Shown here: positions 49,614 through 62,132 of the stretch, one piece after another
How positions within the stretch are numbered: position 1 is the first letter of the stretch
Layout of the letters: the number at the start of each line of letters is the position of its first letter
NCBI GenBank assembly: GCA_029204225.1
Contig: CM055102.1
Coordinates: 22,152,386 to 22,216,385 of the forward strand
Length of the DNA stretch: 64,000 nucleotides
Direction of reading: 5' to 3'
From: Diphasiastrum complanatum
Taxonomy: Eukaryota > Streptophyta > Lycopodiopsida > Lycopodiales > Lycopodiaceae
Translations under genes and position numbers: made by a program
Notes under the pieces: generated by a model
Databases searched by the model: none
What the model saw: only the letters and a program-made list of their open reading frames with translations
What the model was told of the DNA's origin: nothing

Positions 49614-51023
49614 ATGCTTTCAGAAAGCGAGGATGGTGGCCTTTATGGCAGAGAAAGACAACAGCCTAAATGGGTGCTTTTGAAAGGCATTCCTCGGCGG
49701 TACACCGTAGTACTGCTTACATTTGTGTGCACCAATGTGTGCTATGTTGAGCGGATCGGGTTCTCGGTAGCCTACACAGCTGCAGCAAACGCAGCAGGTG
49801 TTAAGCAAGCAACAAAAGGGTTTGTGCTCTCCGCCTTTTACTATGGCTATGCAACTTCTCAAGTTCCAGGAGGCTGGTTTGCACAGAAGGTGGGAGGCAG
49901 AATTGTGCTCCTCATATCTTTCATTTTGTGGTCTATCACCTGTGCTCTCACCCCTATTGAAGCTGACAAGGTTGGAGGTCTCATATGGGCACGCCTGATT
50001 GTTGGGGTAGCTCAAGGCTGTATCTTCCCTTCAATTCACACAGTTCTTGCCCAGTGGGTGCCTCCCCACGAGCGCTCGCGGTCAGTTTCTCTGACCACTT
50101 CAGGGATGTATTTTGGAGCTGCATTTGGAATGCTCATTCTACCAGGGTTGGTTCAGAAAGAGGGGCCACGCGCCGTGTTCCTGTATGAGGCTGCTATGGG
50201 CGCTTCATGGGCACTGTTATGGTTTTTGTGTGCCAGTGATCCACCTCTCTCAGAGCTTCCTAAAGCATCAGCTTCAGGGTTTGGCACAGCCACAGGCTAT
50301 GAGAAGGGCAAAGCTCCCCATTTCACCTTATCAGTGGATGAAAGGGAGACTGGCAAAAGATCTGCTCAATCAAAGTCCGACATAGAAGCTATTCCCTGGA
50401 GAAAGCTCATGCAAAGTTTGCCAGTTTGGGCAATTGTGGTAAATAATTTTACTTTCCACTATGCTTTGTATGTGTTAATGAACTGGTTGCCCACCTACTT
50501 TGATCAAGGGTTACATGTAGGTCTTGAGAACATGGGCATGGCCAAGATGCTTCCTTACCTTGTCATGTTTGTGTTCTCAAATGTAGGTGGGGTAGTGGCA
50601 GACCATCTTATCTCTAGGCAGAGTATTTCTGTGACCTACACTAGGAAGTTACTTAACAGCTTAGGGTTTGCAATAGCAGCTGTGGCTCTTTTGGTGATGC
50701 CTCACCTTAAATCCGTCACAGGTGCTATATTATGCTCCTCTATTTCTCTTGGGTCATGTGCATTTGCTAGGGCAGGATTTGCAGTAAATCACATGGACAT
50801 TGCACCTAAGTATGCTGGAATCTTGATGGGAATTTCCAACACTGCTGGAACTATTGCAGGTGTAGTTGGGGTCTCTGTGACAGGTCGCATCTTGGAAACT
50901 TCCAGCCTTGGTCCTTCTGATCCTTCTAGTTGGATGATGGTTTTTGCTACACCTGCAATTTTATGTATATTAAGTGCTCTTTTTTTCTTTGCATTTGCAA
51001 CAGGAAAGAGGATATTTAATTGA
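49614..51023 (+). CDS. PHT4;6: PHT4-family anion/phosphate transporter, PHT4;6-like
   Basis: An intronless 469-codon frame with ATG at 49614. It is a major facilitator superfamily protein of the plant PHT4 (SLC17-related) group, with about 12 hydrophobic segments. Landmarks: IPRRYTVVLLTFVCTNVCY at about residues 26-44, the conserved GYATSQVPGGWFAQKVGGR at about 78-96, RLIVGVAQGCIFPSIHTVL then PPHERSR at about 127-155, a hydrophilic central loop at about 205-262, NNFTFHYALYVLMNWLPTYF, and NHMDIAPKYAGILMGISNTA near the C-terminus. Only a short N-terminal tail precedes the first membrane segment and there is no chloroplast transit peptide. This, with the detailed resemblance, points to PHT4;6, which in Arabidopsis is Golgi-located and exports phosphate released by glycosylation. 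Substrate and location here are inferred. Copia and LINE debris flank it on both sides. Confidence 0.92.
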   Translation: MLSESEDGGLYGRERQQPKWVLLKGIPRRYTVVLLTFVCTNVCYVERIGFSVAYTAAANAAGVKQATKGFVLSAFYYGYATSQVPGGWFAQKVGGRIVLLISFILWSITCALTPIEADKVGGLIWARLIVGVAQGCIFPSIHTVLAQWVPPHERSRSVSLTTSGMYFGAAFGMLILPGLVQKEGPRAVFLYEAAMGASWALLWFLCASDPPLSELPKASASGFGTATGYEKGKAPHFTLSVDERETGKRSAQSKSDIEAIPWRKLMQSLPVWAIVVNNFTFHYALYVLMNWLPTYFDQGLHVGLENMGMAKMLPYLVMFVFSNVGGVVADHLISRQSISVTYTRKLLNSLGFAIAAVALLVMPHLKSVTGAILCSSISLGSCAFARAGFAVNHMDIAPKYAGILMGISNTAGTIAGVVGVSVTGRILETSSLGPSDPSSWMMVFATPAILCILSALFFFAFATGKRIFN

Positions 51024-52046
51024 TTTTCAGTGGGATGTATATGAAAGACAATCTTTCATACAGAAATTTACACATGTCATTTTAAGATATGAATTAACGT
51101 ATACAGTCCAGCCAAAGAATCATCTGAGGAACAATGAAATGAAGCAGTTGAATTTTTTCATTCTTGATGATAATCTTGTGGTGTAATGGTGAAGTTCAAA
51201 AGCGTTGAATAACACAACTGTGAACAAGCATTATCAGGGTATACGATTAGATTCTGTTAATGTACATGAGACTATTTTATTAAAATTAACAAGAATAGCC
51301 TGAATTTTTCCATCTTTTATCATCTTCATAGTGCATATTTTAAATCGTGCTTATAAATTAACAAAAGAATTACATCCTTAGATTCATATGCAAGTCTACT
51401 TCTGAACTGCGACATGATTCGTTCCCAAGTTTCTTCCTAGTAAGTTGCGTCTAGAACTGGGTTGCTGCTTTCTATAGATCTGTTGAAACTGCTGTGTTTT
51501 GTATGACAGTTATTGTATTTGTTAGAAAGGTCTTCTTAAACACCAATATGGGCTTGAGGAGAACCCTAGCTAACTATGGTGGCTAGGTGGTAAGATTGTG
51601 GAGGGTATGATGATTAGACTGTCGGATTCAATGTAGCAGGTTGTGTTGTTTATGGGCTTGGCTAGTGGAGTTTGCCATGTCAGGAGAATGGGGAATGTGT
51701 CAGTTGTGATGCTGTAAGAATATTTGTTTGAGTTGAAGTGGCTGCTATGTATGTGGCTTTTGAACTCGATTCATTGATTTTCTTGTGGTAAATTCACTTT
51801 GTGAAAGAATCTGAGTGTTATCTACAAGTGGATAGTTTGCTTGAATATCTTTTATCGTGCAGTTTTGTATTTTGATGTTCTTGTTTGTCTTTGACGAACA
51901 TTTGTAATTTTAGTCAACTATGGGAAGTGTTTCTGTTTTTATATCATCAATAGGAAAGGTGTTTCATCTTTTAGTCAATTCAGTGGTGAGAAGGTTGTTT
52001 ATAAGGCGATGAGGTTTAAGAAGCGGATTTAGTTTTTGACAGAGAA
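51024..52046. other. 3' flank of the PHT4 gene
   Basis: AT-rich, no gene recognised. Several AATAAA-like signals could serve as polyadenylation sites, but none stands out. Confidence 0.4.
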
Positions 52047-52431
52047 ATGGAGTATCTAGGGAGAATATTTGCTGACGTAGTAAGAAATGGACCAATTCAA
52101 TTTGATGGAATGGGAGATAACAGTGAGGCTTTTATTGCCAATGATATAGTGTTCAGAGGATGCATAAAGAGTTTAGGAGATATTTCTATTGTTGTATATT
52201 TTATAGCAGATCAATTGCTACAAATGTTATTTAAATCTTATGCGAGGTGCAATGGGAGAAGTTGAGTGTGATTGCAGCATTGGGATAAAAGTTTTTATGT
52301 TTTCGTTTCAAGATGAGAAAGCTTTGAGAATCCTTACTACATCGCTGTATTTCTTTCGGGGAGATAGTTCATGTCCTTCGTTACACAGAAGATTTCATGT
52401 GGATCTTGACTTGCTGGAGGTACCAATATGA
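52047..52431 (+). pseudogene. possible LINE ORF1 (DUF4283-like) fragment
   Basis: Two overlapping frames read MEYLGRIFADVVRNG and then, after a shift, IGIKVFMFSFQDEKALRILT, SLYFFRGDSSCPSLHRRFHV and DLDLLEVPI. The order resembles the plant LINE ORF1 pattern (FxFxFxxEEDxxRVL then WxFDGxxLxLxxW). Weakly supported. Confidence 0.35.
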
Positions 52432-53400
52432 ATAGACCTTTTATTCTTTCTGCCAAAATATGACTAATTGAAATATGAATAATCAGAGCATTCAGGCAGA
52501 ATTCTCATTTCTCTAGAACCTAAGTGATGAATATCACTTGTCATTGCATATGAAAGCATGTATACTCTGGAGGCTTGATTAAATTGTTCTGGAGTCACAC
52601 ATTGTGCTGAATGTTCAACATATAGGAGGCATGTGAATTGGACTGGGAATAGTTTTTGCAATTAAGATGTCTTAATTTTTGGAGCAGTGGAAAATTGTAA
52701 TAAAATGAAATACCCATAGAATTATCAAACAAATCAAAGAAGGGATTTCAAAGAAAGGCGTACCAAAGGAGAAGGGGGATGAGGATTAGGAAGACAAAAT
52801 TCAAAAGAGCAATATTGATTGTTTACATTGTGAGAAGATAGCGGATAATTGTAAAAATGTTATAAGCCAAAGTGTTGAAAGTTTGAATGCAAAGGTGGCC
52901 ATGGAAAGAGAAAGAAAGATGAAAACCCACAGTTTGGAAGCCACATAAAGGAATGCAAATTAACATTAAGAGGAGGTTTGAAGCAACTTACAAGGATATA
53001 GTGCAATAAAAAGGCCTATTAGAAGGAAGGCAAACATGATTGAGTTTGACAGATTGGCAAGAGAGGATCATCCAACCTTGGTAGATGAGGTGAATGAAAA
53101 GATGATTCAGAAAATGGAGGAATTTGCCTTATCCAATCTCTTTTTCTACTACTTGCTCTTGTATTCAATTATAAGGACTTCTCTCACGTCCATTTTCCAT
53201 CAATAGTGGAGTTTGATCCCCCCCGCGGCACACACACACCCCCCCCCCCCCCCCCTTTGCCATTGTGATAAAATTCCTCATTCATCAACTCTTTGAAGTA
53301 TAGAAACCAAGTATGTTTCCATGTTCATCCATGTTGATATGATCATTGGCCCTCAATTCTTTGTATACAACCTCACCATTCTAGCCCTCTCTGATCCAAG
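52432..53400. other. degenerate sequence with a C-run
   Basis: No gene. It includes gag-like Lys/Cys-rich scraps near 52750-52950 and a 17-base C run (53239-53255) after a short (CA)n. Confidence 0.4.
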
Positions 53401-53690
53401 AAATCCTTAGGATCCTTAGAATCCCTCATTTATATTGCAAATACTTTGGTTGCAAGTCTAATTTTGAGAAACTCAATTTCTTGCTTTTCTCTCAACCCTT
53501 GATTGCGTCCTTGGGTCAAGTTTTAACCTTATCATTCACAATCATACCTTTAAATATCTTGGTGGTCACTTAGGTGCTTCCATCTCCCCCAAAAATAGAT
53601 TGAGATGGATTGGATTCTAGATAGGATATCTATTTCAAGAAGAAAGAGTTCCAAGCAAGCTAATCTTACTAAAGAGAGTGAAGGTGAGAT
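53401..53690 (+). pseudogene. LINE reverse transcriptase C-terminal fragment
   Basis: Across one frameshift the plus strand reads YFGCKSNFEKLNFLLFS, then HNHTFKYLGGHLGASISP, KNRLRWIGF and EERVPSKLILLKR. This follows the usual LINE order after the catalytic box (GxxxNxxKS, FxYLGxPLG, then a W-K-x-L-S block). Only this tail is left. Confidence 0.55.
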
Positions 53691-53719
53691 GAAGGGAGTT
53701 ATGAAGAAGGATCTCTCAT

Positions 53720-53828
53720 GAAGTCAATGTACTCTTCTTCTAGTTTTGAAGTTGAAAATGCATGGTGGATAGATAGTGGATCTAGTTCTCACATGACTAG
53801 TTCAAGAAAATCGTTCACTCATCTATGA
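53720..53828 (+). pseudogene. Ty1/copia protease scrap
   Basis: Starting at the ATG near 53730 a short frame reads VENAWWIDSGSSSHMTSSRK, the copia protease active site with Asp-Ser-Gly intact, and stops at a TGA soon after. It is joined directly to the LINE fragment on its left. Confidence 0.7.
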
Positions 53829-54642
53829 TGGTGCTCCAGGTACCTCCTCTCTAATAGATAAGAGAGTGGGAGTTATAGGTCTACCTTGAGCCATTAACTC
53901 TCCACAACCACCTCCTTGATTCTCTCATAGTGAACTTCTTGATTTGTGCTTTCCAAAAGCATCCCCTTCTAATTTGACACATGGAGAGATGGCCCTTGGC
54001 ATTTAGAATTTACTTCTAATGAAGCTTGAGGACCAAACTTGAAGTGGGTATTTTGCATACATACTCAAATTTGATTTGTTTGTCCGTCCCTAGCAAATTG
54101 TTATTGTTTATGCTTGGCATAAAATGTGGTTTGAAATTTTGAGAGTTGATTGCTACTATGCGTGCAAATAAAGGTGTTACTTTTAGTTCGCACTATGATT
54201 CGAATTCAATTATTATTTTTTCACCTAGAATATCATTCAAATAATATTGAATTTAAGTTATTTTTTATTGATTACATGCTTAGCATAGATAATTTTATAT
54301 TTTCTCTCATTTAAAAGTGTGACTTTGTCATGTATCAATGGTAAAAAAATTACAAAAGCCAACTAGGCAAATTCTAGCACCCATTCAAAAGGCCAAAGCT
54401 GAGTGTAGGTAGAAGAAAATTTAAATATTGGGGACAATATAGTTGATGATGATCCAAAAATTGACCTACATCCCCAAGAACACAGATGGTATTCTTGCCT
54501 ACTATTCATTGCTACGCCATTTTGTTAAATTTCACACGTGCGGACACCCCAAAAGTGTGTTTGATCTCCTAAGATGTGGGTGATTGCACAAAGATCAAGC
54601 TATAGATTGAATTTGAAGATCTATCTCACAAAAACCTTCACA
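53829..54642 (+). repeat. copia LTR, right end defined
   Basis: It ends CCTTCACA at 54642 just before a primer site, the same ending as the LTR at 42542-43286. CACGTG at 54535-54540. The left end is not determined, so the true LTR may start later than given. Confidence 0.5.
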
Positions 54643-54654
54643 TGGTATTAGAGC
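54643..54654 (+). promoter_or_regulatory. primer-binding site (tRNA-iMet, one mismatch)
   Basis: TGGTATTAGAGC directly after the LTR end. No gag follows. Confidence 0.7.
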
Positions 54655-57362
54655 TTTGGTTGATTGTAATCCCAATTCCTTTTGAGTGAGTTTTGTAGGT
54701 GAGATAAAATATTAAAATACCAGGACCACAAATTTATCATTTGCCTAAAGATAGCTTTTGGATCTTTAGTTAGTACCTAGTCTCTACCACAACAAATATC
54801 TTGTGCAACTTCTATTGGGGGGTAAATTTCAGTTTTAATATGCACTTACCTAGTTGTGTCTCAAACTAATATCAGCATTAGTAGACTCGCACACATTAGA
54901 ATTGTTGTAGAACGCTTGCTCTTGTAGCATTGTAGAAAGTTTGCAAAAAATATTCAATGGTGATGACATTTTTTGAAATGGTGTTGTAGAAATTCACATT
55001 TGTCAAACATGTTCGATCTTTGCACATTAGCAATAAAGACGACAAATGGAGATATTTTTAGCATTGAACAAAAGAACATTTGTAGCAACCAAACCCAAAA
55101 AATAAATAGTTGCAACTTACTAGATTACTTTTTTATTAACATTCCTAGTAGATGTTCTTCTTCATTCAAAGTGGCTACACATTCTATTTTCATGCAATAC
55201 ACCACATAATTTCAAAACAGGCACTCCACCTTATGCATAGAAATAACGTCTATAAAGGCATCCTACACTCAAGTGAGGAAATGTCCCAAATTTGGCATCA
55301 AGTAATACGCTTTAGCACCAAAGGGAGCAATAACGATCATATCTAATTCCCAATGGGTGCCCAATATGTCTAACACCTCCACAACTTCACTTGACAAGCT
55401 TAATTATTACTAGGAATACATATACAAGCAATTTGAGCAGACCAAGATGTCTAGTTAAGGAAGTTTATGTTTATTTTCACAATTTGGAGCCTAAGAAAGA
55501 AACAACGCATAAAGGCAAAATGCTGTAAAATTGTACACAAACACTTAATTTCTAGGAAGTTGTTTTTAAAATGCTTTTGTCCTCTCAAGCTTATGTTGAT
55601 TTTCGTGATTTGGAGTTGAAGAATGAAATGATGCACACGAAGAAAAAAGCCACTAGATTATCTTCACCTTGCAAGCATATACACACATAGTATTCAATGA
55701 TGTATTAAGGATGTACAAAAGGAAACAAATCACTAAATCTACTTCACCTTGCAAGCATCTATAGTCGTGTGTTTCCAAGAAGATGTCACTTGTGGCCTCT
55801 CTTCTCAAGCTACTAAGAAATGAAAGAAATTGATGTGTGTCAATAGAAACTGCTTCAAAGCCAAGATGAGGTGAACATTGTGAAAAAGGGGGAATACATC
55901 ATGTAATGCGCATCACACCTCTCCAAACCTCTATTAATCTTCATAGCAATACCGAAATGTGCACACCAATGGAAGGGTTGGGTTCTCTGCTATTAGACCT
56001 AGGACCTCAATGGAAGGGTTTGGGTTCTCTACTATTAGAGCTAAGACAAGACGAAGGACCTCAATTTCTCAAGCAACAAATGACTAAATTAAAAGGGCTC
56101 TTGATATAAAACCCATTATGGTGAATGAGGATATCGTCTAGTTGGATGGTCAACAATATTGTGATAGATTCAAAACAAAAGACATTGAATTTTAGCCACC
56201 TTTGGAGAGGTCAATTATCTCCTAGTTTATAGGTGCTAAAACCGCTTTGTCCCAACAGCCAAATCGCCTCCAACAATAGAGAAAATTTGGATAGAGTTGG
56301 ATAAGGGAATAATCTGTCCAGTTAGACATGGTGCCAAAGGCCCAGTCCTAAACAGAATAGAATTGATGGAGGCAAGTGCTAGGTGACCTAATTTTGAATT
56401 TCAAGAGGGAATATGGTGCCTCATTGGACATTGAGGACAACACCAGTGCCACCAGCCCCCCCCAGACTGTGTCCTCTATTGTGTAAATTTTTTTTTTTCG
56501 TGAGTCTTTTATACGGGTACTTTTAATCGACGTACGTTGTTTGGGTGATAGCCTAGGCCATGATGGCAGAAAATATTATTAGCACTTTTCACTTGTGAAT
56601 GGAGCTATGGACACAAAATGCAACCATATGGGAACAAGTCTAAAATGACCCTATGTTTCGTGGGCTTACGACACTTGTCAAAACGGCATGTCATTAGGAT
56701 GACCTCATAGCTCTTTCTATGGTGGCATATTTCAGGAAAAATATCTTCCTTTCCATACTTGCATACTTGCAAGTCATTAAGAAGGACAAATTGAGAGTTA
56801 GTGCCAAGCAACTTCAGATAGTTTCATAAAGCTAGACATGCTTTGAGCACCAGTATTTCCCACTTCAACTTGGTTTTGCTAATCTTTATCCATTAGTTAT
56901 GAGATAGAGATAGCTTAGCATTGCAAAAAAATAACTAATGCTAACTGTGAATGTGGTGGTGCCTAAGCTGATGGTTATCTTTCAAGTCAAAAACATTTTT
57001 GGAGCCCTTTCTTGCAAAATAACCTGTCCATCACATCACCACCACTCAATGTAAAATAGGAGTAATAACAATTAGAGTGAGAAATATCTCCTGGAGTTGA
57101 AGTAATGAGAAATGCCTAAAAGATTTTCAAGATGAAAATAAGGAGCACATATAATTGCTCACATGAGTATCGAAATACCAACAGTAACTCTTTGCTAATG
57201 AATCAAATTGATCATTGAAGACCTCAGAAACAAGTATATACTCGTGAAAAAAAATCACTGAAAGTGCCAACCAAATCGACAAAGGTTGTCAACTTTAAAC
57301 CTAACTCAATCTTAGAACATTATACATCACCTATCATGGTACCAAGCCAATTTAGCTCACCT
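54655..57362. other. no gene; locally duplicated sequence and SYP3 3' flank
   Basis: Two imperfect duplications: about 55455-55640 (both units contain 'tatgtt.attttc.c.atttggag') and 55650-55770 (both 'cttcaccttgcaagcat'). A 44-47 bp tandem pair at 55970-56050 ('caatggaagggtt.gggttct') makes short false frames. The last few hundred bases are the 3' UTR of the SYP3 gene. Confidence 0.4.
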
Positions 57363-60300
57363 TCAAGCCACGAAAAAAACAAATATCAGGAGAAATATGA
57401 GTAGAACAAAGAATATTTTCATGATTAGCCATCGATTTGAGGATATTCGATTTAGATACTTGAGTAGTGCTCCTTGTGCCCCTTCTACATTTGCCAATGT
57501 GTCATCCATATTCTCATCAATCCTGCTCAAAGGTAATACCACAAAAACCGAATTAAATTGAATGAGAAGATATCTGATGTGCCCTACAGCAATTGCTGGC
57601 AGCTTGTGAACTCTAAATTAATTTAAGCTTCTGCTTTTGTAAGTAATCAATAAGGGTTTAAAAATTGACCATCATCAATCTTCATGGTTTCTTGAAGCGA
57701 AAACAAAATCCTTGTAATTGCCGAATTACCTTATAGCCATCTCGCCTTGTTCAGCAACCATAGTGGCCAGCTGAGTAAATATGTTGCTAAGCTCTGAAAT
57801 GGTGGACTCGACATTTTGAATTGCTTCTGCCCTACTTTGCATGTAGCTGGTATCTTGCACAGGAGCTAGCTGCTGTTCCATATGCCCCTGAGCAGATCTT
57901 GGAGATGAAGTACCCTCTCCAACTGTACGCCTCCTTTGAGATCACATACCATGAAGCCTAATCAGTAGATTTAGAGTCATTGCCAATATAAACGAAGCTC
58001 CACACTTCTTCCCAGAATTTCAAACGAAAAGCGGTGTCATTTAAGACCAAACCTTATAAACATGAAACATCTGAGAATAGTTACCATGTGCTTTCAACAG
58101 CAAATCATAGATTTTGACACTATTTCTCAGAACACACATGCTATAAACTGCTACTCACATTCAATTCCAAAATACCTAACCAAATTAAAATGAGCAAGTT
58201 TACTTGGGGCAAGATATGATTCCAACAATTTTATGCCTTCAAAACAGGGCTTCAAATCTAAGCTCTGGAGTCTGATGAATGCGAGTTAGAAATTTCAAGG
58301 GGCACATGTACATCATGGTATAACATCTCACTTGTGCATTTGAGAGGTTAGATGTTCTACCAAGATTAATAAAGCTCAGCTGAGTTTCTATGACTTCCCT
58401 GAAGGCCAAGGACAGACAACCTTGTTGAAGGCTATAATTTTCCCACCCTTTTCAGAATCAGCGGGTCAGGCAATTCACAATCAGCAGGCCCTCCTGGAAG
58501 GAATCAGCACATTTACAAAAGTGCCCAAGTTTTTTGCCAATAACATTAAAAATCTAAAAAATGTTATTCCTTTTGCATTGCACATAACTAGTACTACAGT
58601 CTCTACTAGCATAATATATACTAGCTACTGAGACAAGTGTCGACTCCTGGGCAGTGAACCCACACAATACACTCCCAAAAAGGATAGAAATAATTGGCTC
58701 ACTATTTTGGCTGCTGATAGTGAGCACTTCAAAGTCACATAATGTTATGAATATAGAAACTAGTAGATTATTTTGCATGTCACACAACTTATTTTCAGAT
58801 ACTACTTACATAATATACACTAGTCACTAAAGTGTCTAGTGCTGACTGTGAAGCAGTAAGTGCAAACTATATTGAAATACAGGTTCCAAATTTACAGGCT
58901 ACACCTTAATGATGTCAAAACTCGAGGCTAAATACATCAAGACTATCAAGAAAACAAATTCAAAGACAAAAAGAATTACTTAAAATATTGTAGTTTTTGA
59001 ATCTCTGATACTTTACAAATCAAATCAGCCTCTTTTGATTCTTAAAGAAATTATATTTCGGCTTTTGTTCAAACTGTGATACAAGCCAACACTAGAAGGC
59101 TAGCACTAAAGCGCAAAGCCAATCAAACAAATGGCTTCCTTGTTTCTTATGAGAATGGCTTGCATCTCTTGGTGAGGTTACACTGAGCTTTGCACAACAG
59201 CATATTTCTTTTACACATCATAGTTGCCAGTAAACTTCATTCCTAGTAACAACTTATATAGAATAAACAACTTACTATGATCCTGTGTACCACTTGTATG
59301 TGTACATGAGGCAGCTACACTAAATCTTTTGAGTTTCTGCAGCTAACTCCCGTTCCTCAGGCAGCCAGTGATATTTGCAGCAATAACATCAAGTTTTTTA
59401 GAAGCCACGTGCATTACTGATACTACATGATGTTAACGATAGAATCGATCTACTTGGAGTACCAGTACCACTAGCTCGCCAAAGCTACTCTTCTCTTCTC
59501 TAAAATCGACCTATGTTCTGGTTATCTCCAAGTCTGTATTTAACCAGAAAATGAGTTTGAAATCAGCTTTCATACTTCTTTTGGCCTTAATAAGTTTTGT
59601 GTCACATAGTTACAAAAGATTTGAATCAAGAATATTTGAATCGATTCGAACAAGAATTAAAAGATTTGAATCAAGCAATTTAAATAATAATAATTGCTAC
59701 CCTTTTATTATAAAATGATGCTGTTTAAAGTTTTAGGGAGCAATGATATTAGATCATATTAGAAACTTGAATGCTACTGATAACACTAAATAGAGATACT
59801 TAGGGGAGATAATGAAGATTCTAAACACCAGAAGATTCAAATCACTTTTGTCACCCATACTCACACAAAAACTCAGTGAGTCAGCAGCTCTATTCATTGT
59901 GCAAGAGTGAGATTTAGAAAGTAGATTTCCACAAATATATATTGCAAAAAAGTGACTAAAGAACTGATTCGACTCAATTCAAAAAGGTTAAAATTACGAT
60001 TTGTTGTGACTAAGTTGTGTCATACCCATCCACGTTTCCAATAGCCCCTCCACTTTCCAAAACTTCATGAACAATGTCTCAAAGCCTCTCATTGGCCTCT
60101 GTGGCCTCTATGTTTGGTCTGCTTTGTAGTAGACCACATTGATCACTTGGCTTTTGTTTTTCAAATTTTCTTGACAGAGTTCATCAAAAGCATCATTCAA
60201 ATTTCATATATGCTAATTTCTGAGAGGAGAAAGAAATGTATGATCAAATGCAAACTACTCAACCTCTATTTTGAGGGACAATAGTAAAAGGAGAAATTGG

Positions 60301-62132
60301 ATCCCAAGTATTATTGTCTTAACACGTTGTTGAGAAACTAAGTTTGAGCCTTTATTGGCTACCCTTGCCCACCAATTGGCGTAACCTTTAATTTAAACTA
60401 TTGAGTGTGTAAAGACTTGAGAGCCCTTTGTTGAAGAACCCTGGGTAGTGAACTGGAGGGCTTCAGATTGCTGCCAGCTTGTCATCTTAGCTTCAGTCTT
60501 AGCTGGACAATCACCATTGTTGACAATTTTCTTCTCTATTCTTCTACTTTATGCATGATCTTGTGTTAAGTGTGTTTTCAACTCTGCAGGAGTGCATGGA
60601 GGACATGCTCGCAAAGACCAACTTAGTAATAAAAAACAACCACATTGCATCTAAATCAATCAAAAGCTTCAATTGTCTCAATAATCATACCTTAAATCGA
60701 AAACATCAGTAGATGCAGATCCATTGCTCCAAGGAGGAGGTGTATCACTTGAAATTGCATTGCTCTTTGTGGCCAGTGGCCGTTGGCGCATAAAGGGATT
60801 TACCCTTTCCTTTGAAGCAGTGGCAGAAAAAAGTTGTCGTCTGTTTGCATGAACTTTCAAGTTCTGAAACAATGATCCCATAGACACTACCATACTTAAG
60901 TGTTGCTTGAAGGGTTACAGTCACATAAGCTTTGTTACATTAAGAGAAAATTAGATGAAACTTCTAAATAACTATATTTTCTTCAGAAAAGCTGCTTGAG
61001 CCTTTTCCAGTTCAGAACATGCTAGGGGCCAGTCATCTTAAAACGTAACAAAACCTTATCTCAAGTCTTCACGTGAGCATTAACATTGTAAAGCTTCTAT
61101 ATAAAATGCAAACTTCTAATCAGCTAAGTGTGCAAATAAATACTAAAAAAAAATCCTCACATATTCAATAAAATTCCTCAAATCTGATGCTAATAGACAT
61201 AAAAAATGAGATACCTCAGTGCGCATTGTGAGAACATCCTTAAATTCCTTGGTTGTAGTCATAAGTCGGCTTTTCAGATTATCCACAACAGTCGAAGAAT
61301 GCTCAGTACTATGCTTAGAACTGTTCGCACTGTCATTTCGTGTATCACAAAGACGCTGAAGATCTGAAATTGCTTCATTTAAGGCTGTTATATCCTGCTT
61401 GACTACAACTGTAAGCTCCTGAATCTCCACTATTGGGTCATCAAACATCGATGTTCTTTTTGCCACTACAAGGTAAACAAATAAGCATGCAATGATGAGA
61501 ACAATCAATGATCATTCAAGAGGTTCTTTAGGCGTTTCTCTCAACAGGAGCGAGAATGGGAACAATCAATTACATACCATTTACTTGTACTACGAATGCA
61601 TTTTTGTACTACCATTAGGTACATTTAGTTACATATGAAGAATAAGCCCTCAATATATCAGAGTGCCCTCATTCATCGTCCACACAATAAACCTCCAAAA
61701 TAGAGACTTCTAGCCATTAGAGTAATACAGATGATAGTTTCTGCCCGCGTAATTAAATAAATGTGTGGTCAACAGAACGGATCTATGTTTATCTCAACAC
61801 CTGCAAGAGACTATTGAAATTCAGAGGGCTTGCATTTCCTCGAAGGGCTTGTACTCACACTTTGCTAATTTTGAAAGCTTTTGAGATGTTTGGTGAATGC
61901 TTAAGCCAATTTGGGACGCTCGCCTGTTGAACTCTGACTGTGCATATCCAGATGTCTGAGGTGCCTGAAGCCCCTGCAACTTTGTTGGGCCTTCCAGAGA
62001 TCCATTTGCAGTCAGGGAATTGTGATTGACAGCCGAGGCCTGACTCTTTCTCAACCTGTCAGCTATTGCAAGGAACTCCGTAGTTCTGTCCTTGTAGGAA
62101 GATGGAGGCATCGATCCAAAAGAGCTTTGCAT
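57363..62132 (-). CDS. SYP3: SYP3-type (SYP31/32, Sed5/syntaxin-5) Qa-SNARE, 5 exons
   Basis: Exons on the minus strand: 62132-61859, 61465-61215, 60863-60691, 57933-57730, 57522-57363, all GT-AG with matching phases, giving 353 residues (Arabidopsis SYP31/32 are about 340). The N-terminus has SSYKDRTTEFLAIADRLRKS, then EFNRRASQIGLSIHQTSQKL across the first junction into AKRTSMFDDPIVEIQELTV and the Habc helices (TTKEFKDVLTMRTE). A linker with NPFMRQRPLA follows. The Qa SNARE motif at about 264-326 reads AIQNVESTISELSNIFTQLA with the zero-layer Gln in FTQ, then GEMAIRIDENMDDTLANVEG. The last 20 residues, IMKIFFVLLIFLLIFVFFVA, are the tail anchor. The family drives ER-Golgi and intra-Golgi membrane fusion at the cis-Golgi. 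Intron 3 is 2.76 kb. The gene looks intact. Confidence 0.93.
57934..60690 (-). other. SYP3 intron 3, 2,757 bp
   Basis: The longest intron of the gene. Open frames in it (58422-58631 +, 58554-58787 -) have no domain. A diverged repeat pair with 'acta.tagca.aatata.actag' phrases occurs at about 58580-58830. Confidence 0.75.

Noticed and set aside
49620-50385. Alternative frames within the PHT4 gene
   Set aside because: The 469-codon frame has continuous family homology; the others are by-products.
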